From positions 46,910 to 110,909 of the forward strand of contig NZ_SCMU01000009.1 in NCBI RefSeq assembly GCF_005503695.1: a stretch of DNA of 64,000 bases, given 5' to 3'. A program made the position numbers and the translations under genes. This DNA is from Sphingopyxis sp. 2PD (lineage in GTDB: Bacteria > Pseudomonadota > Alphaproteobacteria > Sphingomonadales > Sphingomonadaceae). The notes under the pieces were generated by a model. That model had not been told where the DNA came from. It made no database searches and saw only the letters and a program-made list of their open reading frames with translations. Positions 47,121 to 56,127 of this stretch are shown piece by piece (position 1 is the first letter of the stretch; every line of letters begins with the position of its first letter).

Positions 47121-47138
47121 GATATGGCATAACATGAC
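47121..47138. promoter_or_regulatory. Possible Zur/Fur-type box upstream of the MerC-domain gene
   Basis: GATATGGCATAACATGAC is an imperfect dyad resembling alphaproteobacterial Fur-family boxes (ATGTTATAACAT core). It lies 32 bases upstream of the GTG at 47089. The match is partial, so this is a tentative call. Confidence 0.35.
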
Positions 47139-47291
47139 AAAGGTTACAATGTCTCATTGTGCGCTTTTTCCATGGCAACGCCGCTTTTCGGGCTGCTGCT
47201 TCGGATGAGCGCGATCGGCAAGAAATATCTGGCGCGGCTGCGCAAAGCTATGCAATTAATATGGCTTAGCAATCTGTCGGGGGAGAGTATT

Positions 47292-48167
47292 TTGCTAATC
47301 AAATATCCGTTCGCGGCAGTCGGCCTGGTCTTGCTGGCGACGGCGACAGCCTCGCCAGCCCTTGCCGCGCAAGATCTGCCGATTGCGCAGGGTCTTTATG
47401 CAGATGATTTTGAGGGATGCGCAAAGGCGAGCAGCGTCTTTTTCTATGACGGCGCGAATTTCGGCCGGGTGAACCAAGGGGGACCGGGATACGCCGCCAA
47501 CGCGCAGGTGAACGCGATCCAGCGCGTCGGGCCGCCCCCTGCCGGGCGCCAATATGCAGGGACGAGCCATCACTATCGGGGCTTTACGCTGGCGTGGACG
47601 GCCGACGACAGCGGTCTGTATGGCAGTCTTGCGGTCCGGGCCGGGACGCCGGGTAAGATGACCCTGCGCGACGTCAGTTTCCGCAATGTAAGCGGCGGTG
47701 TCGATGTGACCGATACGCCCTATTCCAAATGCGAGTTCGGCCAGTTGCCGAAACCGATGCAGGCCGCAATCCGGTCGGCGAGACCGCAACTTGCGGGGCG
47801 CGCGGCGCCGACGGCATCTTCGGCGACGGCGGCATCGGCGATCCCGGCACCGTTGGCTCCGTTCAACATCCGGCCAGGTCATTATCTCCCGGCCGCGGCG
47901 GCATGCGCGTCAAAAATGGAGCTGATTTTCTATTTCGATGGCAAGCGGACGGGCTGGATCGATGTCCAGCCGTTCAACCCCAATCGCATGAACCCGACTG
48001 CAAGCGTCAAACGGCGCGGCGCCGGGTGGGTCACCGATGCCGCGACCGGCGAGACCCTGCGCGTGCTCGGTGTCGACCGCATCGCGGTCGGCGACCCAGA
48101 ATTCGGCGAAGAGACGCTGCGCTGGTGCGCGGCGACGGAGGTGCGGGCGACGGCGCGGGCGCGTTGA
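47292..48167 (+). CDS. Exported protein with two related domains
   Basis: 291 residues from TTG 47292, preceded by GGGGGAGAG; the frame is open to 47157, but only this start puts the signal peptide (LIKYPFAAVGLVLLATATAS) at the N-terminus. Two segments are alike: IAQGLYADDFEGCAKASSVF with FYDGANFGRV, and IRPGHYLPAAAACASKMELI with FYFDGKRTGWIDV. This suggests a tandem duplication of a ~90-residue domain with one conserved cysteine per copy, separated by an Ala/Pro linker. Function unknown. Confidence 0.72.
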   Translation: MLIKYPFAAVGLVLLATATASPALAAQDLPIAQGLYADDFEGCAKASSVFFYDGANFGRVNQGGPGYAANAQVNAIQRVGPPPAGRQYAGTSHHYRGFTLAWTADDSGLYGSLAVRAGTPGKMTLRDVSFRNVSGGVDVTDTPYSKCEFGQLPKPMQAAIRSARPQLAGRAAPTASSATAASAIPAPLAPFNIRPGHYLPAAAACASKMELIFYFDGKRTGWIDVQPFNPNRMNPTASVKRRGAGWVTDAATGETLRVLGVDRIAVGDPEFGEETLRWCAATEVRATARAR

Positions 48168-48188
48168 TGCAGCGGACGGCGGAGGCGG

Positions 48189-49856
48189 TCAGGCGCCTTC
48201 CTCGGCCCTGAGTGCCTTGCGATCGAGCTTGCCAATCATCGTCTTGGGCAGGTTGAGGCGGACTTCGACCGCTTTCACGCGCTCATGCTTGCCAAGCTGC
48301 GGGTTGAGCCAGGCGGCAAGCGCCTCGCCCGACACGTCATATCCTTCCTCCAGCGTCACGAACGCCTTGGGCGCTTCGCCGCGATAGGCGTCGGGGACGC
48401 CGAGCACGATCGCTTCCTTGACCGCGGGATGTTCGTAAAGATGCGCCTCGATCACGCTCGGATAGACTTTGAACCCGCCGACCGCGATCATGTCCTTCAG
48501 CCGATCGACGATGCGGATATAGCCGCCCTCCTCGACCACCGCGACGTCGCCGGTGCGCAGCCAGCCGTCGGCGGTGAAGCTGTCGAGATCGGCGTCGGGA
48601 CGGTTCCAATAGCCCTGCATGATCTGCGGCCCCTTGACCGCGAGCTCGCCGGGTTCGCCCGCCGGCGCAGCTTTGGCGGGGTCTTCCTTGTCGAGCAGGC
48701 GGATGTGGGTGGCGGGGAGGGGCTGGCCGATCGTGCCGGCACGGACCGGGCCGTCATAGGGGTTGGTCGCGACGACGCCCGAGCTTTCGGTCAGGCCATA
48801 GCCCTCGACCAGCGAGGCGCCGGTCGCTGCGGTGAATTTCTCGCGCAGTTCGGCGGGCATCGGCGCGCCGCCCGAAATGCAGATGCGCAAGGACGAAAAA
48901 TCGGTCTTGGCGAGGTCGGGATGGTCGAGCAGCGCCTGATACATCGTCGGCACCCCGGGCAGCGCAGTGGTGCGCGTGCGGGTGATCGCGGCCAGCGCCT
49001 GCTTGGCGTCGAAGCGCGGCAGCATCGTGATCGAGCCGCCGTTGAGGACAGTGCGGTTGAGGACGCAGGTGTTGGCAAAGACGTGAAAGAAGGGAAGGAC
49101 GCCGAGGATGCGATCGTCGGCATCATGGTCGGGATCGATTGCATTCACCTGCCGCGCGTTGGCGGTGAGATTCTGGTGCGTCAGCTTCGCGCCCTTGGGG
49201 GTGCCGGTGGTGCCGCCGGTATATTGGATCAGTGCGATGTCGCGTTCGGGATCGATCGCGACCGTATCGGGGCGCCCGTCGTTGGCGATCAGCGCCGAAA
49301 AACGGACGATGCGCGGATCGGCGGGGATGGGAGCGATGTCGGCGCGCTTGAACAATCGGTAGAGCGCCGATTTGGCGGCGGAGAGACCGCCCGCGACCGA
49401 GCCGACGACGAGCCGCTGGAGGCTCGACCCGTCGAGCACTTTCAATGCGGTCGGCAGCAGCGCCGCGGCGCTGACGGTGAACAGCGTGTCGGTCCCCGAA
49501 TCCTCGACCTGATCCTCGAGCTCGCGCGCCGTGTAGAGCGGCGAGAAATTGACCACCGTCGCGCCGATCGCCAGCGCGCCATAATAGGCCGCGACATAAT
49601 GCGGCACATTGGGCAGGAACAGCCCGACGCGGCTGCCCTTGGCGATCCCCAGCTGCTGCAGCCCGCGCGCCACCCGCGCCGCGCCCCGCGCGACTTCGGC
49701 ATAGCTGAAGCGGCGGCCCATGAAGTCGAGCATGGCGGCATCCCCGCGCCGCGCCACGCTGGCGGCGAGCATGTCGGGAAGCGAAAGCGGCGCGAATGAC
49801 TGGTCCCAGGCCGTCGGATGCTGATAGTCGGTCGACCAGGAATATTCGCTAGGCAT
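48189..49856 (-). CDS. Long-chain-fatty-acid--CoA ligase (AMP-binding)
   Basis: 555 residues. The P-loop-like YTGGTTGTPKGAKLTHQNLT, GYGLTESSGVVATNP, GWLRTGDVAVVEEGGYIRIV and the C-terminal LPKTMIGKLDRKAL lysine motif identify an acyl-adenylate-forming ligase of FadD type. It activates fatty acids for degradation or lipid synthesis. The start 49856 (MPSEYSWSTDYQHP) is preferred; 49877 is possible. It converges with the two-domain exported protein gene. Confidence 0.92.
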   Translation of the reverse strand: MPSEYSWSTDYQHPTAWDQSFAPLSLPDMLAASVARRGDAAMLDFMGRRFSYAEVARGAARVARGLQQLGIAKGSRVGLFLPNVPHYVAAYYGALAIGATVVNFSPLYTARELEDQVEDSGTDTLFTVSAAALLPTALKVLDGSSLQRLVVGSVAGGLSAAKSALYRLFKRADIAPIPADPRIVRFSALIANDGRPDTVAIDPERDIALIQYTGGTTGTPKGAKLTHQNLTANARQVNAIDPDHDADDRILGVLPFFHVFANTCVLNRTVLNGGSITMLPRFDAKQALAAITRTRTTALPGVPTMYQALLDHPDLAKTDFSSLRICISGGAPMPAELREKFTAATGASLVEGYGLTESSGVVATNPYDGPVRAGTIGQPLPATHIRLLDKEDPAKAAPAGEPGELAVKGPQIMQGYWNRPDADLDSFTADGWLRTGDVAVVEEGGYIRIVDRLKDMIAVGGFKVYPSVIEAHLYEHPAVKEAIVLGVPDAYRGEAPKAFVTLEEGYDVSGEALAAWLNPQLGKHERVKAVEVRLNLPKTMIGKLDRKALRAEEGA

Positions 49857-49990
49857 CGCCGGTAAAAATCCTCTCATCCTGATGGCTTTCCTGACACTAG
49901 GGTCAGTAAGCCGACATCGCAACCGGGCGTGCTTGCGGCGCGCGGTCGGCGCCGCTAGGCAGGGCCATCTTTCTCGCCAGGGGTTTTGCC

Positions 49991-50545
49991 ATGTTGCAGC
50001 TGTCGTCGCGCATTGCCGTATCACTCGCCATCCTTGCCGGTGCCGCGGCGCTGCCTGCGGCCGCGAAGGACAAGGCGCCGCCGCCGCGCCCGGCGCAGAT
50101 CCAGGAACTTTACGCGTGCCGCGACATCGCCGATGCCGCCGCGCGGTTGGCCTGTTTCGACCGCGAGGTCGGCGAACTGTCGGCTGCCGATACGGCGCGC
50201 GAGATCACCTTTGCGGACCGCGCAACGATGAAAAAGGCGCGGCGCGGGCTGTTCGGTTTTTCGCTGCCCAATCTCGGCAGCCTGTTCGGCGGTGATGATG
50301 ACGACGATAAAGACGAAGACAAGATCACCGCGATCGACACGACGATCGAATCGGTGTCGATGGATCGATCGGGCAAATATCGGCTGACGGTCGAGGGCGG
50401 CGCGGTGTGGGTGCAGATCGACGGCGTCGGATCGGTCCGCGAACCGCGCGTCGGCGACAAGATCAACATCAAGGCGGCGGCGATGGGCAGCTATTTTGCC
50501 AAGATCGAGGGACAGCGGCCGTTCCGCATGCGCCGCGAACGCTGA
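49991..50545 (+). CDS. Exported protein with YACRDIxD motif, unknown function
   Basis: 184 residues with a signal peptide (cleaved near LPAAAKDK). The mature N-terminus contains YACRDIADAAARLACFDREV, a short two-cysteine helical motif found in several exported proteobacterial proteins. An acidic run (GGDDDDDKDEDK) separates it from a C-terminal beta-rich part (KYRLTVEGGAVWVQIDGVGS). No function known. It precedes pabB by 36 bases and may share its transcript. Confidence 0.78.
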   Translation: MLQLSSRIAVSLAILAGAAALPAAAKDKAPPPRPAQIQELYACRDIADAAARLACFDREVGELSAADTAREITFADRATMKKARRGLFGFSLPNLGSLFGGDDDDDKDEDKITAIDTTIESVSMDRSGKYRLTVEGGAVWVQIDGVGSVREPRVGDKINIKAAAMGSYFAKIEGQRPFRMRRER

Positions 50546-50581
50546 CGCCGATCGCCCATAGCTGCGATTGGCCGGGCGCCG

Positions 50582-52405
50582 ATGCCGGATAGTGCTGCCA
50601 TCCCCACGCCGGGTGTCGGCGCGTCGCCGTTCGTGCTGCTCGACGATGCCCGGACGCGCGGCGCGGCGCCGGCGCGGCTGTTCACCAATCCGGTCGATCT
50701 ATTGGCCGCCGAAAAGCCGCATGACGTCCCGGCGCTGCTGGGCGCGATCGAGCGCGCAACGGCGCGGGGTCTCTATGTCGCCGGTTATCTGACGTATGAA
50801 GCCGGGCAGGGGCTCAGCACCGCGTGGCGGGGACCGCAGGTTGAGGGCGCGAGCGACGGGCCGCTCGGCTGGTTTGGGTTGTTCGAGACGGTCGAACGGA
50901 TCGATGCCGATGCAGTGCCGGGGCGGCTGCCTGATCCCGCCAGCGCGTGGATCGGCGCGATGATGCCGCGGGTGGCGCGCGCCGACTATATCGCCGCGGT
51001 CGAAGCGGTGCTCGCCTATATCGCCGCGGGCGACATTTATCAGGCGAACCTGACCTTTCGCGCCGACGTGCCGGTGCTGGGCAATCCGCTGGCGATCCAT
51101 GCGCGGCTTCGGCAGACGGCGCGCGCGGGCTATGGCGGGGTGATCTGGACCGGCGACCGCGCGATCGTGTCGCATTCGCCCGAGCTGTTCTTCGTGCTGC
51201 GCGACGGCCAGGTGATGGCGCGGCCGATGAAGGGCACCGCGGCGCGGCTGCCCGATAGCGATGCCGACGCGGCAGCGGCGCGCACGCTGGCCGAGGATCC
51301 CAAGCAACGCGCCGAAAATCTGATGATCGTCGATCTGATCCGCAACGATCTGTCGCGCGTCGCGGTGCCGGGTTCGGTGGCGGTTCCCGACCTGTTTCGC
51401 GTCGAAAGCTTTCCGACGATCCACCAGCTGGTGTCCGATGTCAGCGCGCGCCTTCCCGAAGGCATTGGCGCGGTCGATGTCCTGCGTGCCGCCTTTCCGT
51501 GCGGGTCGATCACCGGCGCCCCCAAGGTCCGGGCGATGGAAATCATCGACGAATTGGAGGTGGGGGCACGCGGGCTGTACACCGGGTCGATCGGCTTTAT
51601 CGAACCGGGCGGCGACGCGGCGTTCAATGTGGCGATCCGCACGCTGGTGTTCCCCCGCGCCAATGGCTTGCAAGAAGGCGCAAATCGCGCCACGCTGGGA
51701 TTGGGTTCGGGAATTGTTGCCGACAGCGGGCCGGCTGACGAATGGCGTGAATGTCTGGCAAAGGGGGAGTTTGTGGGGGCAGCGGGGGCGCATTTCGACC
51801 TGATCGAAACCATGTTCTTTGATCCCGTCGAAGGGGTCCAGCGGCTGGAAGGGCATTTGGCGCGGATGAAGGCGAGCGCCGAAACGCTGGGCTTCCGGTT
51901 CGACCGGCACGGCGCGCGCAACAGCCTGCAATCGGCGACCTTTCGCTTGCGCAGCGCGGCGCGGGTGCGGATGCGGCTGGCGCCGTCGGGCGCGCTGGCG
52001 GTCGAGGTGTCGCCGCTGCCGCGACTGGCCGAACTGCCGGTGCCGGTGGCAGTGTGCCCGGCGCCGCTGGCGGCTGACGATTTTCGCCTGAATCACAAGA
52101 CCAGCCAGCGCGCCGCCTATGACGATGCACGCAAGGAAAGCGGCGCCGTCGAGGTCGTGTTTGTCGACGAACCGGGTTTTGTCACCGAGGGCAGCTGGAG
52201 CAATATCTTTGTCGAACGCGACGGCCAGCTGCTGACCCCGCCGCTGGCATTGGGGCTGCTTCCCGGCGTGCTGCGCGCCGAGCTGATCGACAAGGGCCGC
52301 GCGGTCGAATCGCATCTGCGACTGGCCGATCTGGCGAACGGCTTCTTTATCGGCAATTCGCTGCGCGGGCTCGTCCCGGCGCGGCTGGTCGAGGCCGAAG
52401 GCTGA
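50582..52405 (+). CDS. pabB: Aminodeoxychorismate synthase PabB fused to aminodeoxychorismate lyase PabC
   Basis: 607 residues joining two steps of p-aminobenzoate synthesis for folate. The PabB part (about 1-390) has AGDIYQANLTFRADVP, PMKGTAARLPDSDADAAAAR and PCGSITGAPKVRAMEIIDEL. The PabC part (about 400-607) is a class IV PLP fold, with the lysine in DFRLNHKTSQRAAYDDA and EGSWSNIFVERDGQLLTPPL. Such fusions are known in several bacteria. The glutaminase PabA is not in the window. An intrinsic terminator follows. Confidence 0.94.
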   Translation: MPDSAAIPTPGVGASPFVLLDDARTRGAAPARLFTNPVDLLAAEKPHDVPALLGAIERATARGLYVAGYLTYEAGQGLSTAWRGPQVEGASDGPLGWFGLFETVERIDADAVPGRLPDPASAWIGAMMPRVARADYIAAVEAVLAYIAAGDIYQANLTFRADVPVLGNPLAIHARLRQTARAGYGGVIWTGDRAIVSHSPELFFVLRDGQVMARPMKGTAARLPDSDADAAAARTLAEDPKQRAENLMIVDLIRNDLSRVAVPGSVAVPDLFRVESFPTIHQLVSDVSARLPEGIGAVDVLRAAFPCGSITGAPKVRAMEIIDELEVGARGLYTGSIGFIEPGGDAAFNVAIRTLVFPRANGLQEGANRATLGLGSGIVADSGPADEWRECLAKGEFVGAAGAHFDLIETMFFDPVEGVQRLEGHLARMKASAETLGFRFDRHGARNSLQSATFRLRSAARVRMRLAPSGALAVEVSPLPRLAELPVPVAVCPAPLAADDFRLNHKTSQRAAYDDARKESGAVEVVFVDEPGFVTEGSWSNIFVERDGQLLTPPLALGLLPGVLRAELIDKGRAVESHLRLADLANGFFIGNSLRGLVPARLVEAEG

Positions 52406-52413
52406 AGCGCCAA

Positions 52414-52442
52414 CTCCTCCCCTGAAGGGGAGGGGCTTTTTT
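52414..52442 (+). terminator. Intrinsic terminator after pabBC
   Basis: CTCCTCCCCTGAAGGGGAGG GG stem followed by CTTTTTT. The hairpin is the same kind as the outer hairpins of repeat family A, here used alone as a terminator. Confidence 0.75.
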
Positions 52443-52566
52443 GACGCTGCATAGCTAATTTGTCCCACGCTGCGCTTGCGAATTCGGGGCGGAGGCTTTA
52501 GGCGCGGCCGCGCGCAATTCCCTGTCAAATCGCCGCCTGTCCGCGCAAGCCACGGAAAGAAGTCCC

Positions 52567-53778
52567 ATGTCGCTGAAGCCGCATATCTCCGCTGCCCTCA
52601 ACCGCATCCAGCCGTCGGCGACGCTCGCGATGACCGCGCGCGTATCGGCGCTGAAAGCCGCGGGCGTCGATGTGATTGGGCTCAGCGCGGGCGAGCCCGA
52701 TTTCGACACCCCCGATTTCGTCAAGGAAGCAGCGATCGAGGCGATCCGGGGTGGCCAAACCAAATATACTTTGGTCGATGGCACGGTGGCGCTGAAGGAA
52801 GCGATCCGCGGTAAGTTCCGCCGCGACAACGGGCTCGATTTCGGGCTCGACCAGATCACGGTCAACGTCGGCGGCAAGCACACCTTGTTCAACGCGCTGG
52901 TCGCGACCGTCGACAAGGGCGACGAGGTCATCATCCCTGCGCCCTATTGGGTGAGCTATCCCGATATTGTCGCTTTCGCGGGCGGCAAGCCCGTGGTCAT
53001 CGAGGGCAGCGCGGCGCAGAATTACAAGATCACCCCGGCGCAGCTCGACGCCGCCATCACCCCGAAAACCCGCTGGGTGATGCTCAATTCGCCGTCGAAC
53101 CCGTCGGGCGCGGCCTATTCGGGTGAGGAGCTCGACGCGCTGGGCGAAGTCATCCGCCGCCACCCCCATGTGATGGTGATGACCGACGATATGTACGAGC
53201 ATGTCTGGTACGCCGATTTCGAATTTTCGACCTTTGCCCAGCGTTGCCCCGACCTGATCGACCGCATCCTGACCGTGAACGGCTGTTCGAAAGCCTATGC
53301 GATGACCGGCTGGCGCATCGGTTACGCGGGCGGTCCGGCCTGGCTGATCAAGGCGATGGGCAAATTGCAGTCGCAATCGACGTCGAACCCCTGCTCGATC
53401 GCGCAGGCCGCCGCCGCCGCCGCGCTCGGCGGGCCGCAGCAGTTCCTCGACGACCGCAATGCGGCGTTCAAGAAACGCCGCGACATGGTGGTCGCGATGC
53501 TCAACGATGCGCCGGGGCTCAATTGCCCGACCCCCGACGGCGCCTTTTACGTCTATCCCGACGCCAGCGGCTGCATCGGCAAGACGACACCCGACGGCAA
53601 GCTGATCGACAGCGACGAAGCGCTGATCGACTATTTCCTCGACAGCGCCAAGGTCGCCGCGGTGCATGGCGCCGCCTTTGGCCTGTCGCCCGCGTTCCGC
53701 GTTTCCTATGCAACGTCGGAAACGGTGCTCAAGGAAGCCTGCGTGCGCATCCAGCAGGCGTGCGCCGCGCTGCGCTGA
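52567..53778 (+). CDS. Aspartate aminotransferase (class I PLP aminotransferase)
   Basis: 403 residues. The N-terminus RIQPSATLAMTARVSALKAA, GLSAGEPDFDTPDFVKEAAI, LNSPSNPSGAAYSGEEL and the PLP lysine in NGCSKAYAMTGWRIGYAGGP match subgroup I-gamma aspartate transaminases (AspC/AatA of alphaproteobacteria). It transfers the amino group between aspartate and 2-oxoglutarate; some homologues also accept prephenate or aromatic acids. Confidence 0.93.
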   Translation: MSLKPHISAALNRIQPSATLAMTARVSALKAAGVDVIGLSAGEPDFDTPDFVKEAAIEAIRGGQTKYTLVDGTVALKEAIRGKFRRDNGLDFGLDQITVNVGGKHTLFNALVATVDKGDEVIIPAPYWVSYPDIVAFAGGKPVVIEGSAAQNYKITPAQLDAAITPKTRWVMLNSPSNPSGAAYSGEELDALGEVIRRHPHVMVMTDDMYEHVWYADFEFSTFAQRCPDLIDRILTVNGCSKAYAMTGWRIGYAGGPAWLIKAMGKLQSQSTSNPCSIAQAAAAAALGGPQQFLDDRNAAFKKRRDMVVAMLNDAPGLNCPTPDGAFYVYPDASGCIGKTTPDGKLIDSDEALIDYFLDSAKVAAVHGAAFGLSPAFRVSYATSETVLKEACVRIQQACAALR

Positions 53779-53792
53779 CGCTCTCCATTATA

Positions 53793-53818
53793 GTCATCCC
53801 GGCCTTCGCCGGGATGAC
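53793..53818. repeat. Single arm of palindromic repeat family E
   Basis: GTCATCCCGGCCTTCGCCGG GATGAC: a self-complementary hairpin equal to one half of the elements at 36261 and 56444. The rest of 53819-54042 has no gene that I can support. Confidence 0.75.
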
Positions 53819-54042
53819 GAAAAATGCACCCGCACGAGAATTCTGTACCGACCGGTCTTGTAATGCCGGTGGCGGAGCCTATCTGCACCTGAACGGCGGT
53901 TAAGCGCCCGGTTCACCGGATAGTAAGCCATCCTGTTTAGGGTGACGGACATCACTGCACGGCTGGTCGGGGCGCGCCATATCGTCGGTGTAACCAAAGC
54001 GGCGTTGGCCGCGAACGCTATAAATGAAAAAAGAGGCTCCCC

Positions 54043-54150
54043 ATGCTCAATCTTTTCCGCTCCGACTGGTTTTTGTCGATGCTCGCCGGCTTTGCGATCG
54101 GCGCCACCTACATCGTGCTGAATCAGCCCGCGCTGCCGATCCCGGCATGA
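54043..54150 (+). CDS. 35-residue membrane peptide coupled to msrA
   Basis: An ORF too short for usual gene finders: ATG 54043 with GAGG seven bases upstream, and 35 codons giving MLNLFRSDWFLSMLAGFAIG and ATYIVLNQPALPIPA. One hydrophobic helix spans residues about 10-27. Its stop overlaps the msrA ATG (ATGA), which argues for real, coupled translation. It may be a small membrane protein or a translational leader for msrA. Function unknown. Confidence 0.65.
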   Translation: MLNLFRSDWFLSMLAGFAIGATYIVLNQPALPIPA

Positions 54151-54836
54151 AGCAAACGGGCGGCGCACCTTTCTATCGAATCGTTGCGGCGCTTGCAGCG
54201 GGCGCGCTCGTCGCCCAATGCGCCCCGGCGCAGGCCGAAAGCGTCGTCAAACTACCCGCCGCTGTCGTCGACCCTGCGGTCAAAGGCAAGCGTGCCACCG
54301 CCATGCTGGCGGGCGGCTGTTTCTGGGGCGTCGAGGGCGTGTTTGCCAACGTCAAAGGCGTGATCTCGGTCGAATCGGGCTATCATGGCGGCAGCGCCGC
54401 GACCGCGAAATATGAACTGACGCATGACGGCAAGTCGGGCCATGCCGAAGCGGTGCGGATTGTCTATGATCCGACGCAGGTCAGCTACGGCAGCTTGCTG
54501 CGCGTCCTGTTTTCGGTGATCGCCGACCCGACCTTGAAGAACCGTCAGGGGCCTGACGTGGGATCGCAATATCGCGCCGCGATCGTCCCGCTCGATGCGA
54601 CCCAGCGCCAGGTCGCGATCGCTTATCTGGCGCAGATCGGCAAGGGAAAATATTTCGCGCGGCCGATCGTGGTCCCGGTCGAAAGCTACAAGCGTTTCTA
54701 TCGCGCCGAGCCCAATCACCAGGATTTCATGCGCCGCAACCCGTCGAACGGCTATATCATGCGCTGGGATGCCCCCAAGCTGGCGGCGTTCAAGCGGTTG
54801 TTTCCGGCCATGGTGCGCGCCACCCCGGCGCCCTGA
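54147..54836 (+). CDS. msrA: Exported peptide-methionine (S)-S-oxide reductase MsrA
   Basis: 229 residues with an N-terminal signal (YRIVAALAAGALVAQCAPAQ) and the MsrA catalytic motif AGGCFWGVEGVF near 52-63. GYHGGSAATAKYELTHDGKS and GPDVGSQYRAAI are family landmarks. It repairs oxidised methionine in periplasmic proteins. ATG 54147 overlaps the stop of the 35-residue ORF. No resolving cysteine pair is evident near the C-terminus. Confidence 0.93.
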   Translation: MKQTGGAPFYRIVAALAAGALVAQCAPAQAESVVKLPAAVVDPAVKGKRATAMLAGGCFWGVEGVFANVKGVISVESGYHGGSAATAKYELTHDGKSGHAEAVRIVYDPTQVSYGSLLRVLFSVIADPTLKNRQGPDVGSQYRAAIVPLDATQRQVAIAYLAQIGKGKYFARPIVVPVESYKRFYRAEPNHQDFMRRNPSNGYIMRWDAPKLAAFKRLFPAMVRATPAP

Positions 54837-54963
54837 CGTCCCCATGGTTCCGCCACTCGTCGCGCGGGAGGAATCATTCGTCGCAAACGACTAGCCCGCC
54901 TTGCCCGCCTGCGAGACCAGATGGTTCGGGGATTTTGTACAAGTCGCAGGTTGCGGGGTTTTC

Positions 54964-56121
54964 ATGAAGTTTGCGTTCTCGGGTCGGCCGCTTCTCGCCA
55001 TGACGATGAGCGCCGCGGTGCTCGCCGGTTGCGTCAGCAGCGCGGCGGTGGTCCCGACGCCGCGGACCCAGGCCGCCACACCGCGCCCGGCGGCCACGCC
55101 GCGCCCGGCGGGATCGGTAACCGTGCCGATCGGCCAGCCGGTGCGATCGACGATGCCGCGTCCCGCGGGTCCGCTCGATCCCGGCTTTCGCCGTCCGCCC
55201 GCGGGTCTAGCCGAGCGGATCAATTTCCTGTGGCGCGGCTTTCCGGGCAAGACCGGGATCGCGGTCCAGCGCATCGACGGCGAATGGGCGATTGCCGAGC
55301 GTGGCGGCGAGCTGTTTCCCCAGCAGAGCGTGTCGAAATTGTGGGTGGCGCTGACCGCGCTCGATGCCGTCGATCAGGGCCGCGTGCGGCTCGACCAGCA
55401 GGTGCGGATCGGCCCCGAGGATCTGACGCTGTTTTACCAGCCGCTCGCGGCGCGCGTCCGCGCCCAGGGTTCGGTCACGATGACGCTTCGGCAGCTCATT
55501 GAAACCGCGATCACCCAAAGCGACAATACCGCGAACGACAGCGTGCTGCGCACGGTCGGCGGTCCGGGTGCGGTGCGGGCCTATATGGCGAAGAAGGATC
55601 TGGGCGCGATCCGCTTTGGCCCCGGTGAACGCTCGCTGCAAAGCGGGATTGCCGGAATGGGCTGGCAGCAAAGCTATTCGGTCGGGCGCAATTTCGAAAC
55701 CGCGCGCGGCGCGCTGGCGCCGGCGACGCGCCGTGCGGCGATGGACAATTATCTCGCCAATCCGATCGATGGGGCAAGCCCGACGGCAATCGCCAGTGCG
55801 CTCACCCGGCTGGCGCGCGGGACGTTGCTCTCGCCCGAATCGACCGAATATCTGCTGGACGTGATGAGCCGTACCAAGAGCGGACCGAAGCGGCTCAAGG
55901 CCGGGCTGCCGCCGGGCTGGAAATTCATGCACAAGACGGGAACAGGCCAGAATCTGGGTGGCATGACCGCGGGCTACAACGATATAGGCATCGCCACCGC
56001 GCCCGACGGCACCCGCTATGCCATCGTCGTCATGATGGGGACCACCACGTCGCCGATCCCGGCGCGCATGGCGTTGATGCAGGCGGTGTCGAGCGCGGTC
56101 GCCGAATTTCATGGAAGATAA
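54964..56121 (+). CDS. Lipoprotein with class A beta-lactamase fold
   Basis: 385 residues. The lipobox cysteine is residue 23 (VLAGCVSS), followed by a repetitive Thr-Pro-Arg-Ala linker to about 80. The serine hydrolase motifs are complete: S122-V-S-K125, S186-D-N188 and K324-T-G326. However, I see no ExxLN omega-loop motif between SDN and KTG, where class A enzymes place the deacylating glutamate. It may therefore be a slow or non-hydrolytic penicillin-binding enzyme rather than a resistance lactamase. A small lipoprotein gene follows after six bases. Confidence 0.85.
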   Translation: MKFAFSGRPLLAMTMSAAVLAGCVSSAAVVPTPRTQAATPRPAATPRPAGSVTVPIGQPVRSTMPRPAGPLDPGFRRPPAGLAERINFLWRGFPGKTGIAVQRIDGEWAIAERGGELFPQQSVSKLWVALTALDAVDQGRVRLDQQVRIGPEDLTLFYQPLAARVRAQGSVTMTLRQLIETAITQSDNTANDSVLRTVGGPGAVRAYMAKKDLGAIRFGPGERSLQSGIAGMGWQQSYSVGRNFETARGALAPATRRAAMDNYLANPIDGASPTAIASALTRLARGTLLSPESTEYLLDVMSRTKSGPKRLKAGLPPGWKFMHKTGTGQNLGGMTAGYNDIGIATAPDGTRYAIVVMMGTTTSPIPARMALMQAVSSAVAEFHGR

Positions 56122-56127
56122 TCGCTG

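Noticed and set aside
48285..49799. 504-codon open frame antisense to the acyl-CoA ligase
   Set aside because: Shadow frame; the ligase motifs on the minus strand are unambiguous.
50699..52528. 609-codon open frame antisense to pabBC
   Set aside because: Same length class as the real gene but with no domain and a composition typical of antisense frames.
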